Source of the DNA: Neoceratodus forsteri
Lineage: Eukaryota > Chordata > Ceratodontiformes > Ceratodontidae
DNA: 64,000 bases
Direction: 5' to 3'
Assembly: GCA_016271365.2 (NCBI GenBank)
Contig: CM057454.1
Location: 1,166,120,055 to 1,166,184,054, forward strand
In this document: in pieces, positions 10,851 through 21,403 of the stretch
Layout: each line of letters starts with the position of its first letter
Numbering within the stretch: position 1 is the stretch's first letter
The notes under the pieces: generated by a model
Told to the model about the DNA's origin: nothing
What the model saw: the letters and a program-made list of their open reading frames with translations, nothing else
The model's database searches: none
Translations under genes and position numbers: made by a program

Positions 10851-11299
10851 CACATAAACTGCACAACTGGGCCACTGTAAATCTCAGAGGTGAAAGGCAA
10901 ACTGGTACTACTTTTCTGGCTGGGCCACTGAGAACAAATAAATGTGTTTGAGCCCTGCAATACCTCAGGAGGGTGGGGCAAGATTGAAATTGGTTGAGAG
11001 GTTGGCTAGGAGATTAGTCCTGGCCTTAAGGTGAAGAAAATAAGGTGGTTTGATGTGACCTGTCTCCCCCAACACACGCGTGAATACCCAAAAATCTGGG
11101 CCCACGAATACTCAGGTTGAATATTCAAAATAAGGTATTCACCCACGCCTACTTCCCAGGTAGCCAGGTAAGTCCTTCCACCCCCTCCTTAACACAATCA
11201 TTTCTCACCCTCCTCCACAATATTTTTCCCCCCCCCAAATTAAATATGTTGGTTCTCTGACACTTTGCCAGAAGCCAAGGACACCTCAAAATCTACCCA
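10851..11299. other. no gene seen
   Basis: Non-coding sequence between the degenerate units and the large palindrome. No recognised element. Confidence 0.35.
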
Positions 11300-14075
11300 A
11301 CCCTCACAGCTCCCCCTCGATTATATTTCAGTGGTGGCCCTTTGTGACCCCTGATCCATAATTTTGGAGGGAGCAAAAGTAGTTAAATCCTGGCTACCTT
11401 AAGTCTCCAGTACCCAAAAGAGTACCTGCTTTGTTAAGGGAGTAGTGATAGTGTGGTGCATGTGACGGGGAAGGTCAGAGCAGTCTGCATCACTGATGAC
11501 ACTATAAGGGAGACTGTGACACCCACATCCCCATTTCTTGACTATGCGCACACGTGCTTATGCCACACTATAGCTTCTAGTACCTTAAAGAGCAGCTACC
11601 ATGCTCTTTATCGACCCCCCCCACAAGAAGCAAAAAGAACCCTTACCTGCCCCCACATCAAATTCTTCTAAAAGCTTCTTTACTGAGTTCTCCAATTTAG
11701 GAAGGGAAGGGATCGTATTTTTGCTCCGTGGATCTCCACTGTGCCGATCCTTTCCACTGCCTTGTACCTCTGCCGACTGTGATCCGCCCCTGCGCTACTA
11801 CATGTTGTGACATCACTATGTAACCCCTAGATGGCGCTATCCCAGGGGCTACTACCCCTGCCTGATTTGCCACTAACAGGTTGAGGGGCCTGGATCCAAT
11901 GGCGGGTGCCTCAACCCAGAGGTCAGGGTTTGCAATAGTTAAACTAACTTGGTCACAGCCCTCTGGGACACTGCAACCCCCCTTTCTTCCCACTAGTGGC
12001 CCACACAATATATCAGAATTACCTTCACAGTATACACTTACCCCAGGACTGGTTCCGCACTGGGACCTCCTGTGAAATAAGATACAGTGCAACAATCACA
12101 GTACAGTACTTTAACATAGACAAATACCTCAGGCAGTATAACTTTGCTGAAACAAGCAGCTCTGATTTATTTAGGGGATATAACAAGGACAGGGGAAATC
12201 AGGTTAATTAGCTTTCACTCTACTCATCTACCCTATGGCTCTGTGCACAGGCCTATCCCTATCAGTTACTGTCCCTGGGTACCCAAGCCCTAGTGGCTAG
12301 TCCAAACCGTGGCAGCTGGTAGGGGCCCTTTCACACAGAGGAAAGAAAAATTAGTTTAAACAGTCAGCAGTACAGTGATTCCATTTGGATTTAATGTGGC
12401 AATTCAACAGGGAGCGACCCTGAATTAGTACTCACGACCTCCAAACAAGATAGGGTCCTTCAACGTCAGCAGGGCTACACTTGAGCTCCACGAGACTCCT
12501 CACACAGTTATATGGCAAACTGCAACAGGCAAAAGTCCTTTAATGGCAGCAGGATTCACTTGAGCTGCACAAGCCTTCTCACACATTTATATGGTAAAAG
12601 AAAGTACTATACCTGGCAGGCTGCTTCTCTATCCCGATCGCAATTACTGCACAATACCCGGGAGAACACACAGCAGATTCAGTTCCTGACAGACCGAGTG
12701 CAATTCAGCTGTTTCTCCAGTCTTCTACAGGGTGAGCCTGGTTTCTACTCTTCAGATATCCTTTGATTCTCTTCACAGGACGGATTCAGTCCTAACAAGC
12801 AGTTACACAAGCTGCAGACCGAACTCTGGGCCTTACACACGTTCCGAGTAAAACTGCACACTGAAAAGCACAGGGCTCCTTCCTTCTTCACTGTCAGAGC
12901 TCAACTGAAAAACTTCAACAGACAAAACGGGCACTTCCTTTGAGTTCCTCCCAGTTCTTGACTGGATTGGCTGTCACTCACAATAGACTGCTGCTGTTGG
13001 TCCAAAAGGCGCCAAGTCTAAACTACATCTCCCAGAGTCACTGCCCATACAATCCTCTTGTGGCTGGTTCAGATTATGAGTCCAAGTTCTGATTCGTCAA
13101 GGCACCATTTAGACCTAGCACCCCACACTGATTGGTCCAGTTCAGCAGTTCAAAACCAGAATGGGAACTAGGCAGACACAGTTCTGACTGCAAAGAAAGC
13201 AGGTTAGACAAACTGTAATTTCATTATTACTCTAAATGGTTTCTGGCAAACAGTTACATCTTTCAGATAGGTTCCTTTGCACTCCTAGTGACTGCAAAAT
13301 GGAGTGAATTGGCAGCAGCTTGAGTGGTACTCAATCAAAGAAACACACAGTCCCCATACAAACTAATTATGTCTGCAAGCAGACAGCTCTTAAAGAGACA
13401 GTACCAGAGGTTCTAAAAACACTCACTGATAAATGGCTTAAACGCCAAACACCATTCAGGCTTGGAGCATTCAAGCAAGCTCCTGGAAGTCTTTTGGGAA
13501 CCCCCATTTGCAGGGGGGGTTACAACTATATGAGGAGTGTGGGAGCGAGTGTCCATTGACATGAATGGGGCTGTGTTTAAAAGTTAAATTTTAGTAGTTT
13601 AGATGGGCCAGTCGGAATAAATTATGGCCATCGCTTAACTAAGTGATGGCCATGACTTATTTCGACTGGTCCTCTAAACTACTTAAATTTAACTTTTAAA
13701 CACCACCCCATGTCAATGGACGCTTGCCCCGTTGCTCCTCATACAGTAAGGTCACAAAATATAGTAGCGTGGGGGTGGATCACAGTCGGCAGAAGTACAA
13801 GAAAGTGGAAGGGATCAGCATGGCGGAGCTCCATGGAGCAAAAATACGATCCCTTCCCTTCCTAAATTGGGGAACTCAGTAAAGAAGCTTTTCGAAGAAT
13901 TTGATATGGGGGGCAGGTGAGGGTTCTTTGTGCTTTTTTTTGGGGGGGGGAGACTAGGTCAAAAGTTGCTCTTTAAAAATGTTGTTATGCTGTGGGGCAA
14001 CTGAGTTAGCCAGGATTTAACTACAACTACCCCAAATCATTAAACAGTGCAGGTGCCAGGACTGAAATATAATTT
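11300..14075. mobile_element. giant palindromic (fold-back) element split by a solo LTR
   Basis: With the LTR at 11819-13524 and one target-site copy removed, the left side (about 11300-11818 plus 13529-13636) is the reverse complement of the right side (13640-14075). Matching landmarks are AGTTAAATCCTGGCTA near 11370 and its complement near 14010, GGAAGGGAAGGGATCGTATT at 11701 and its complement near 13845-13865, and CTGCCGACTGTGATCC near 11770 and its complement near 13780. The inner 105-base arms meet at about 13637. No transposase is encoded. It resembles a long fold-back or MITE-type DNA element; outer ends are not sharply defined. Confidence 0.8.
11819..13524 (-). mobile_element. solo LTR, copy 1 (1706 bp), TSD ACTA
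   Basis: The unit begins TGTAACCCCTAGATGGCGCT and ends with GGGGGGGTTACA, giving the TG...CA ends and short inverted repeat expected of an LTR. The 4-base target duplication ACTA lies at 11815-11818 and 13525-13528. There is no internal gag-pol sequence or second LTR, so it is a solo LTR. Minus orientation is inferred: that strand has CCAATCAG and CCAATCC boxes in the first half and AATAAA near 12166 in the second. Nearly identical to the copy at 32830 apart from small indels. Superfamily, probably Ty3/Gypsy-like, is not proved. Confidence 0.85.
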
Positions 14076-15667
14076 GGGAAACTGATGGCTCAGGTTGCAG
14101 GGGAGCACTTCCTGTTTTGTTAATTATACAGCTTTATTTTCCCTTTGCAGTTGCCCACCCAGTCCTCAGGTCTTGGGGCACACCCCTATGTTGGACGTGG
14201 TCCTGGCCTCTATCAGCCATACCAGCTGCTCCACAGGGGCTGGCATAAATCCTGCTGTGGGTGCCGGGGAAGGGGCACTCTGCATGTGCATTCAGAAACA
14301 CAGCTAATTCAACTGAGTAACTAGGCTACTTTTCAGCTTTGCTAACAACCTGCAAATATTTGATTTCCAGTACCCACCCACTCATTTTACAGTTCCTTAA
14401 GGTCTCTCCCACCCCAGCCCACTACAGAACCCCCAGCTTTCCTCTCAATATCTCCCTCAGTACCCCCTCAAACAAGAAACTTAATCCCACTACCACAGCC
14501 ACTTCCTTCAGCAGACTTCCCTGACAAGTATATTCATCCCCCGAACCCCAACCACCCCCACTACTACTAAACTCCGATGCTACATAATGATGCAGAACCC
14601 ACGAGTCAAAATCTAGTACTAAAAAGTGCCCCCATACCACATCATATACTCTGTACTCCTCCATCATTCACAGCACTGACCCCCACCAAGCCAGCACCCA
14701 GTAGCCCAAGCACTCACAGCATACCTTGTACACATGGAAAGCAGCCTTGTGTTCGTGTCCCTTATTTTCGTGATGGAAGAGGTTTGCTCTGGAGTCAAGA
14801 GCTACTTCAGAGAATGGTGGTGCTGGCTTATGTAAAATGGCAGGGGGCCAGCTGATTGTTGTGCCACAAGCATGCCTGTGCATGGTGGGGACCTGATATT
14901 AGGAAGCTGGGTTCCCACAAACCTTTTGTAGAATAGGAACAGCTCTGTGTGTTTCCATCCTGATTGAAAGAGTCTTTGGCTTTGCCTCAGTCATGAGACA
15001 TGAAATCCGAATGTGCCCCTACCTCTTTAAGGGATTACTAAATTTTTGGAACCCTTCCCCCTGCTGCAGAATGCTAGGAATATTAATCAGCTAATTTAAA
15101 TAATTTAGAGACACATTTCAGGGTCGGACAGGAAGTACATTTTGTTTCCTAGAGCAGTTACAAATGAAGCAAGAGCACAGAGGGAGCTGCAGAGAGAACT
15201 TGTACTTTGGAAATATCCACAGAACTACTTCTAGTCACAAACTCTGAATAGTTGCTGGTTTCTAAAGAGTGTGGTTCTGAATCGTAAGCAGGTGGAGTGG
15301 GGACAAAAACGGGATCATGAAGCTGGAGGTAAGGAAGCTGATGTGAAAGAACAAAGCAGATGTGGAGTAAATGGCATCTGTTTGACATGTTTTTTTTTTT
15401 TCATGAAAATTATTTGTTTTACAAAAGAAAACGGTGTTATTGAAAGAATTCCCATACAAAAGAGAAATTAATTTTTTGATTGTTGCCATACTTTTCTGTT
15501 TTCATTTTGTGAGTATTATTATTGTCTTCATTTCAGAAATGTTTTCCCGCTCAGCCATTTAAAAAAATGTTTAGGACTGATGATAGCTTGTTTTGTGTTT
15601 TCAAAGACTGAAGATTAAACATGGCATGACATAAGATTTCTTTTTTATGTCACAATAGATTTTTTAC
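14076..15667. other. long non-coding stretch
   Basis: No recognisable gene. Short frames at 14339-14667 and 15158-15489 carry no motif. The region is partly CT-rich (14400-14560) and otherwise unremarkable. Confidence 0.4.
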
Positions 15668-15863
15668 ATTACTGGCAGTATAGCCTTGAGGTTAGAGTAA
15701 CGAGCTGTGAACAAGCTTAGTACTTCCTGGGTTTGATTCTCACAACCTCCACTTGCATACTGAGTGACTCTGAGCAAGTCACTTAACCACCCAGTGCTCC
15801 TAGATCGCCCCTGAAAACAGGCACTTGTGTCTCTAGTGGGTCTTACCTGGTTACCAAAGACTA
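15668..15863 (+). mobile_element. MIR-like CORE-SINE, forward copy
   Basis: The tRNA-like head has an A-box-like TAGCCTTGAGGTTAGAG near 15679 and a B-box-like GGGTTTGATTCTC near 15730. The core reads GTGACTCTGAGCAAGTCACT and is followed by GCCCCTGAAAACAGGCACTT, GGTTACCAAAGACT and an A-rich tail at 15851-15870. It is complete from head to tail and very close to the reverse copy at 7355-7556. Confidence 0.85.
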
Positions 15864-15870
15864 AAAAAAA

Positions 15871-16484
15871 AAAAAAAAAAATAATATGTGAAAGAATCAG
15901 TTTCCTTTATATATGTTGTTTTGTTCCACATTCTGTAAATGCATGCTGTCAGTCAGTATTATTGTTGCTACATTTCAACCAGCTGCACATGGTGCTTCTA
16001 CAACTTAATTTTACACAAATTAGTCTTAAATCAGTTTGTACTGACACTAAAACTTTTTTCTTAACATTTACATTTTTAACATAGAACTTATAGTCCCTGG
16101 GGGCAGGCAGCATGGTCTGGCCCAACCAAACTACATATGAACAGTTTTAGGGAAGGGACAAATATTCACTTCATAAAATCATATTCACTTCGAGTACCAA
16201 TTGATTTTTTTTTAATGATATTTACAGTCAAATAATGTTTGCAAAAAAAATGCAAATGTTAAATTGCTGGCCCCAAAAAATGTTTTGTTAGAACAGCTGA
16301 CATGTTATGCTCATGGGGCAGACTAGTTCACACAAAAGAGCTGCCTGCTGAGGGTCCTGTCGAGCTATACAATATTCTTGGAGTATTGGTTTGTGTAGGT
16401 ATTTTTAATTTACAACAGCCTGCTTGTGGTTTCCAGCTCCCTGTGGTGCTCCAACACTGTTCAGCCCCACCCACAAACGGCATA
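15871..16484. other. no gene seen
   Basis: AT-rich non-coding DNA between the SINE and a minisatellite. The 16302-16520 frame has no motif and runs into the minisatellite. Confidence 0.35.
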
Positions 16485-16960
16485 TTGATGACACCAAGTG
16501 GGGAACAGGCCTGCAGTTGATGACCCTGAGTGAGGAACAGGGTTAAAGTTGAGGTTACAGCTAGTTCCCATATCTGTACGGGACCCGTATCGTGAAGGAC
16601 TGCAGTTTATGACCCTAAGTGGGGGAACAGGGCTGCAGTTGATGCAGCAACATGGAGAACAGGGATGCAGTTGATGATGTCAAGTGAGGAACAGGGCTGC
16701 AGATGATGACCCTAAGTGGGGAACAGGGCTGCAGTTGATGCAACAACATGGAGAACAGGGATGCAGTTGATGATGTCAAGTGGGGAACAGGGCTGCAGTT
16801 GATGACCCTAAGTGGGGAACAGGGCTGCAGTTGATGACCCTAAGTGGGGAACAGGACTGCAGTTGATGACCCTAAGTGGGGAACAGGACTACAGTCGATG
16901 ACCCTAAGTGGGGCACAGGGCTGTAGTTGATGACACCACATAGAGAACAGGGCTGCAAAT
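16485..16960 (+). repeat. 32-bp minisatellite
   Basis: Repeats of GGAACAGGGCTGCAGTTGAT followed by GACCCTAAGTGG. The clearest run of exact 32-base spacing is about 16775-16930. Earlier units alternate with a variant containing CAACATGGAGAACAGGGATG. Confidence 0.85.
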
Positions 16961-17078
16961 GAATGAACTGAGTATGATCAGGATGAGAGGGGGCTGTGTA
17001 TACTGAATTTATTTTTATTTCTATTTTATTTTTGACCACAAAAAAGGCTTAGTTGTGTCAGCTGATTTTCTATGTATT
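16927..17078 (+). repeat. 152-bp direct repeat, copy 1
   Basis: Identical to 17766-17917 except for one base (AGTTGTG here, AGCTGTG there). It includes the end of the minisatellite. Confidence 0.95.
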
Positions 17079-17282
17079 TGGGTAGGGAGGGGGTCTATAA
17101 GGTCCTCTTTTATGGACTGGGGAAAATATGGCATAGTATATTTATTTACTTATTTATTTGGAGCTCTATACCATAGGCTTAGGGCACCTCTCAAATTATA
17201 CACAACACACCCCTTACCAAGAAACGGGTAAGAACTTTGTAAGTATTTTGACTGGTGCAACGTGCAGGGATATATACTGCAT

Positions 17283-17765
17283 ATGCATAGCTACATAGAT
17301 ACATGGATACATAGACAGTGTCGGCAGACAAGGGCCTATGGCCCACCCAGTCTGCCCATTTGAGCTTGTAAGTTCAGTTTGTTTTCCTAGAAGTCTGTTG
17401 CCCCTTACCCCTGACCTCTAGAATTCCTTTATGTCTGTCCCATGCAATCTTAAATCCCGTGATTGTTTCAGCCCCCACCACTTCCTCTGGCAGGGTGTTC
17501 CACTTGTCCACCACCCATTCTGTGAAGAAATTCTTTCTCATGTTTCCTCTGAATCGTCCTCCCTCCAACTTCATCCCATGCCCTCTAGTCCTGGGACATC
17601 TTTTTCACTTAAAAATAGTGTTTTCCTGCACCCTGTTCCTCCCTGTAAGATACTTGTATGTCTCTATCATATCCCCTCTCTCCCTCCTCTCCTCCAGGGA
17701 GTACATGTTCAGTTCCTTCAACCTGTCTTCATAGGACTTGTGATGCAATCCATGCACCATCTTTC
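17283..17765 (-). mobile_element. CR1 3'-end fragment
   Basis: On the minus strand the frame 17574-17374 reads MKLEGGRFRGNMRKNFFTEW then VVDKWNTLPEEVVGAETITG, the typical CR1 ORF2 C-terminus, followed by GGGCAGACTGGGTGGGCCAT and a TATGTATC-type tail. It is close to the fragment at 24487-25770 but shorter. It sits between the two 152-bp direct repeats. Confidence 0.88.
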
Positions 17766-17917
17766 TTGATGACACCACATAGAGAACAGGGCTGCAAATG
17801 AATGAACTGAGTATGATCAGGATGAGAGGGGGCTGTGTATACTGAATTTATTTTTATTTCTATTTTATTTTTGACCACAAAAAAGGCTTAGCTGTGTCAG
17901 CTGATTTTCTATGTATT
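17766..17917 (+). repeat. 152-bp direct repeat, copy 2
   Basis: Second copy of 16927-17078, lying immediately after the CR1 fragment. The offset is 839 bases. Confidence 0.95.
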
Positions 17918-18146
17918 CTTCACGTGCTACATGCACGTTTTTATGTAAGAATTGTTTGCAAAGAAATATGCAAGGATTATGACAGTCTCCTTGTATGAAA
18001 AATTCATGCAGGTACCCATGCAGTACTTTTCCCAAAAATGAGGGTCCCCAAAAAATTGATTTGGCTAACATTCTGAAAGCTGGTGGCCAAACTGGCCATC
18101 AGCTCACAAACTGATTTGTCCCATCTGTTTGTGAGAGAGGTTCCAC

Positions 18147-18390
18147 CAGCACTCGCATCTCATTATTGTCGACTATACAGGAAAGGCCCCACCACACTCA
18201 CATCTCATTATTATCAACTATACAGGAAAGGCTACACCAGCACTCACATCTCATTATTATCAACTATACAGGAAAGGCCCCACCAGCAATTATCTCATTA
18301 TTATCCACTATACAGGAAAGGATCCACCAGCACCCACATCTCTCTTTTATCGACTATACAGGAAATGCTTTTGCAGCACTCACATCTCCT
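18147..18390 (+). repeat. 46-bp minisatellite, about five units
   Basis: Units of CACTCACATCTCATTATTAT followed by CAACTATACAGGAAAGGC and CCACCAG, with a few base changes and one shortened unit. The apparent open frames across it are a consequence of the repeat. Confidence 0.9.
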
Positions 18391-19010
18391 AGGATGACAG
18401 TCATCTGTGCTATGGCAGTGGGACCATGTGATATCAGTGAGTGTATCCACTGTTTTACACACACCTGCATTTCATAGCAGGCAGTTCTTTGTTTTGTCCA
18501 CTCACACTTGGCACTACTGGATTGTCTCTCTGTTTCTGAGTTCTGATTGTGTAAATCTGTGTATAGTGTATGGGTAAGAGCTGTTGTGTTTGAAAATTGA
18601 TGGAAATGCAGGGCTGTTGTACCACTGATGTGATGTCAGGACACTGTTGTACCATCTTGAGTATGTCACATCAATGGTACAAAAGCATCAGTCAATATTG
18701 CACATCTTTCAGTCTGCTGTATTTGGGCGGGGTGGGGTGGCTGTCACCATGACTACGGTGAGTAGAACTGCGTGAAGCAAATCCTAATTAAAAGCAGCAG
18801 CCACATCTTATTTATAAAAAAATGTTTATCTGAGAGCGAGGGGCCATGTTTTATGAATAAAAAATGTTTATGTGAGAGCGGGCGGGGGGAGGAGACTGGG
18901 ACAGAGTGGAGCTTGTTCTCCGGATGGGCGGGGAGTGATGAGCGACAAAGTCAGAAAATCGCGCCACCACGTGAGCAGCTGCTGATTTTACTGTTGCCCC
19001 TACGCTATAC
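18391..19010. other. no gene seen
   Basis: Non-coding. A short imperfect duplication of TGAGAGCGNGG with AAAAATGTTTAT occurs at 18817-18880. Confidence 0.35.
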
Positions 19011-19177
19011 AAGATAGTGAATGGGCAACAGTAAACAACAACAGTTGTTCACGCCTCGAGGTTGTGTGACAACTGAAAACCTCTCAAGCTTCACTCTCTC
19101 AAGGTTTATATATTGTCATAACTACCTCTCGAAGTGAACAACGTTGTTGTTATTCACTGTTGCCCATCCATTATCCT
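19011..19177. repeat. palindrome, about 62-bp arms
   Basis: GATAGTGAATGGGCAACAGT at 19013 is mirrored by the complement of ACTGTTGCCCATCCATTATC ending near 19175. Between them AACAACAACAGTTGTTCAC and its partner continue the pairing. A third partial copy (ACTGTTGCCCCTACGCTAT) lies just upstream at 18990. Confidence 0.85.
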
Positions 19178-19237
19178 CTATATCTGAGTTTTCCCCTTAA
19201 GGAGGACAGGAAATGATTTCTAATTGGTAGGTGTTTA

Positions 19238-19657
19238 TAATGTTCCAGTTAACAGACATGATATCCACAAGCCTAAATTATCCATATGTAACTATACCTG
19301 AATAAAAAGTGATATGAAAAGCTGTACTTTGCATTGTTTTGTTTTTATGGGCAGCATTCTGTTGCAGTTCTGTTCACGGAACCAGTGATCTGGAGTTTTA
19401 ACTATGTCACGGTTTGAGGAAAGAACTCTAAGCATGGTTCTGATAGGACAATAGCTCATGTTTAGCATTCTGTACTCAAACCATGACATAGTAAACACTC
19501 CAAATTACTGGTTCCAGGAAAAGAACTGTTGAGAATGTTGTCCATGAAAAGAAAACAATTGAAAACACAGCTTTTCACATCAATGTTTATTCAGGTACAG
19601 TTACATATGGTTCATTTGGAGGCAAGTTTATAATTTCTCTTACTAGGAACATTGCTA
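19238..19657. repeat. palindromic MITE-like element, arms of at least 140 bp
   Basis: The left arm (CCATATGTAACTATACCTGA near 19281 to ACTATGTCACGGTTTGAG near 19418) is the reverse complement, with mismatches, of 19473-19612. Pairing probably extends outward to the limits given, through AATGTTCC words on each side. No coding content. Confidence 0.8.
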
Positions 19658-20146
19658 ACTGCTGCCGATTAGCACACATTTCCTATCCACTTAATAGGTG
19701 GAAGGCTGCTGACTTGGACAGGCATTCATTTATGTTTACACAAATGATGGTACGAACAGAACAACAAACGTGAGAAAAGCACAAGGAAGCCACCCTGTAA
19801 AACCCGGGAAATACAAGGAAGCACAAACTGATGGAAAGCTCACAGTTTCCATTCAAAGAGTACAGCAGCAGCAAATAACCCCGGTGCTTTGGGACTAGCT
19901 ACTTCTCCCTTCATCATTGTTGACTGATGCACTTTTTGGATTCAAACTGAGTTTTCAGCATCTTGTGGTTCCTTATATTTCCTGAGGTTTTATAATGTGA
20001 CTTTCTTATGCTTTTCTCTGCTGATAGCAACCCTTCCATGACTTCAAGGTGTACTTTGCAATTGTAAAGATTCTTATTGTAGCATCTGGTTAGTACAGAC
20101 TTTCGGACACTGCAACAACATAATTGTATTAGCTACTTAGCTTAGA
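19658..20146. other. no gene seen
   Basis: Non-coding DNA, with no element ends recognised. Confidence 0.3.
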
Positions 20147-21296
20147 ATTTTTTTTTTTTTTGTAAACTTTATTTCAGCAGTGAGTTTATCAACTAAATCA
20201 TTACAGTTTCGGCATCATAATCAGACATGCTTTACAGAGTTACTTGTGACACATAACATGCACCATAGAAAGCGTTAAAGCTCCTAATCTAGACATGGGT
20301 CTACTAACCCATCTATAAATTACATGGAAGGCAGCTTTGAAAAACTCTATTCTGCCACTGTTGTATATTAAAAGACCGGAAACCATGGTTGTGACATAGC
20401 TTCTTCCACTGGGGCCCACATTTCCAGAAAATTATCCACTTGGCCTCTGACAGTATATTGTATTATTTCAAATTTCATACAGTCCAGAAAATGATTGGCC
20501 CATTTGGATATTGTAGGCATGGAGGATAGCTTCCAGTGCAAGGCCAAAACCTTTAGACCCTTAACATTTCCCAGTCTTCATAGCTTCATGTATTTATTCC
20601 TCGAGTAGGGCTCTTGTATGGAGTCACCCGGGGGAGGGGAGGCCTAACAGGATCTCCACTGGGGCCAATCTAGGGGGAATACCCACCACCTTGGAAAGGA
20701 TTTCCTGAACCCCTGTCCAGAAGCACTGTACTTTATTACAATTCCAGACCATATGGTAGAAAGTACCAATATGTATTTGGCATTTAGGGCACAATGGTGA
20801 GTCATTAGAATTTATTGCGTGAGCCAGCCATGGGGTATGATATGTTCTGAGGAGAACTTTATATTGTATAGCTTTTGCTCTGTTATTCACAGAACTACTC
20901 GTACTGTTACTGATTATAGTGTTCTAATCAGCCCCTTTTAGACCATCTGGGAGGATATCCATTTCCCATTTATCTTTAACATTCCTCAGCAAGTCTGGCA
21001 AAGCCCCAATCAAAATCGTATAGGTTCTTCTCAATGGTTTAAACTTTGGGTCACCCGCTTATCCCCAATACAGCTGCTCCAGTGGGGTACATGACATCAC
21101 TCTCATCAAGTCTTTTCCTCCTGTCAATTTCTCATATGCTTCTCTTAGTTTAATAGGTAAAGGGTAGTGAGTATCTTTAATTTTTTTTAAATACTACCAA
21201 GTCTGCAAAGGGGATAGATAACATTATCCTCTGACATAATGTGTTTTAATAAATGTAAACCTCTATGAGCCCATTGTTTTAAGGCTGGCTTGTCCC
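20147..21296 (-). mobile_element. L1/Tx1-like LINE 3' fragment
   Basis: On the minus strand the frame 20890-20624 reads AIQYKVLLRTYHTPWLAHAI, then CPKCQIHIGTFYHMVWNC and FWTGVQEILSKVVGI, which match the C-terminal CCHC-like region of L1-type ORF2 (C-x2-C, H-x4-C). The 3' end is a poly-A tail, seen as the T run at 20149-20160. Upstream sequence to about 21285 has more decayed coding similarity. The copy is heavily 5' truncated. Confidence 0.75.
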
Positions 21297-21403
21297 CAGG
21301 GTATGAAATTCGTGAAAAAAAGTACATGCCCACATGGGCATGTAAGAAGAAAATTTACATGCCCAACAAACTATTTGCATGCCGCCCCTTAGTTTACATA
21401 ATT

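Noticed and set aside
14095..14307. Small forward ORF in a CCAG-rich region
   Set aside because: No motif, no splice context and length expected by chance.
18147..18390. CRISPR-like array
   Set aside because: There are no variable spacers; the whole unit repeats, and the context is eukaryotic.
18083..18477. Two overlapping frames with repeated peptide units
   Set aside because: The 46-bp minisatellite produces the repeats; the frames have no domain and the unit length is not a multiple of three.
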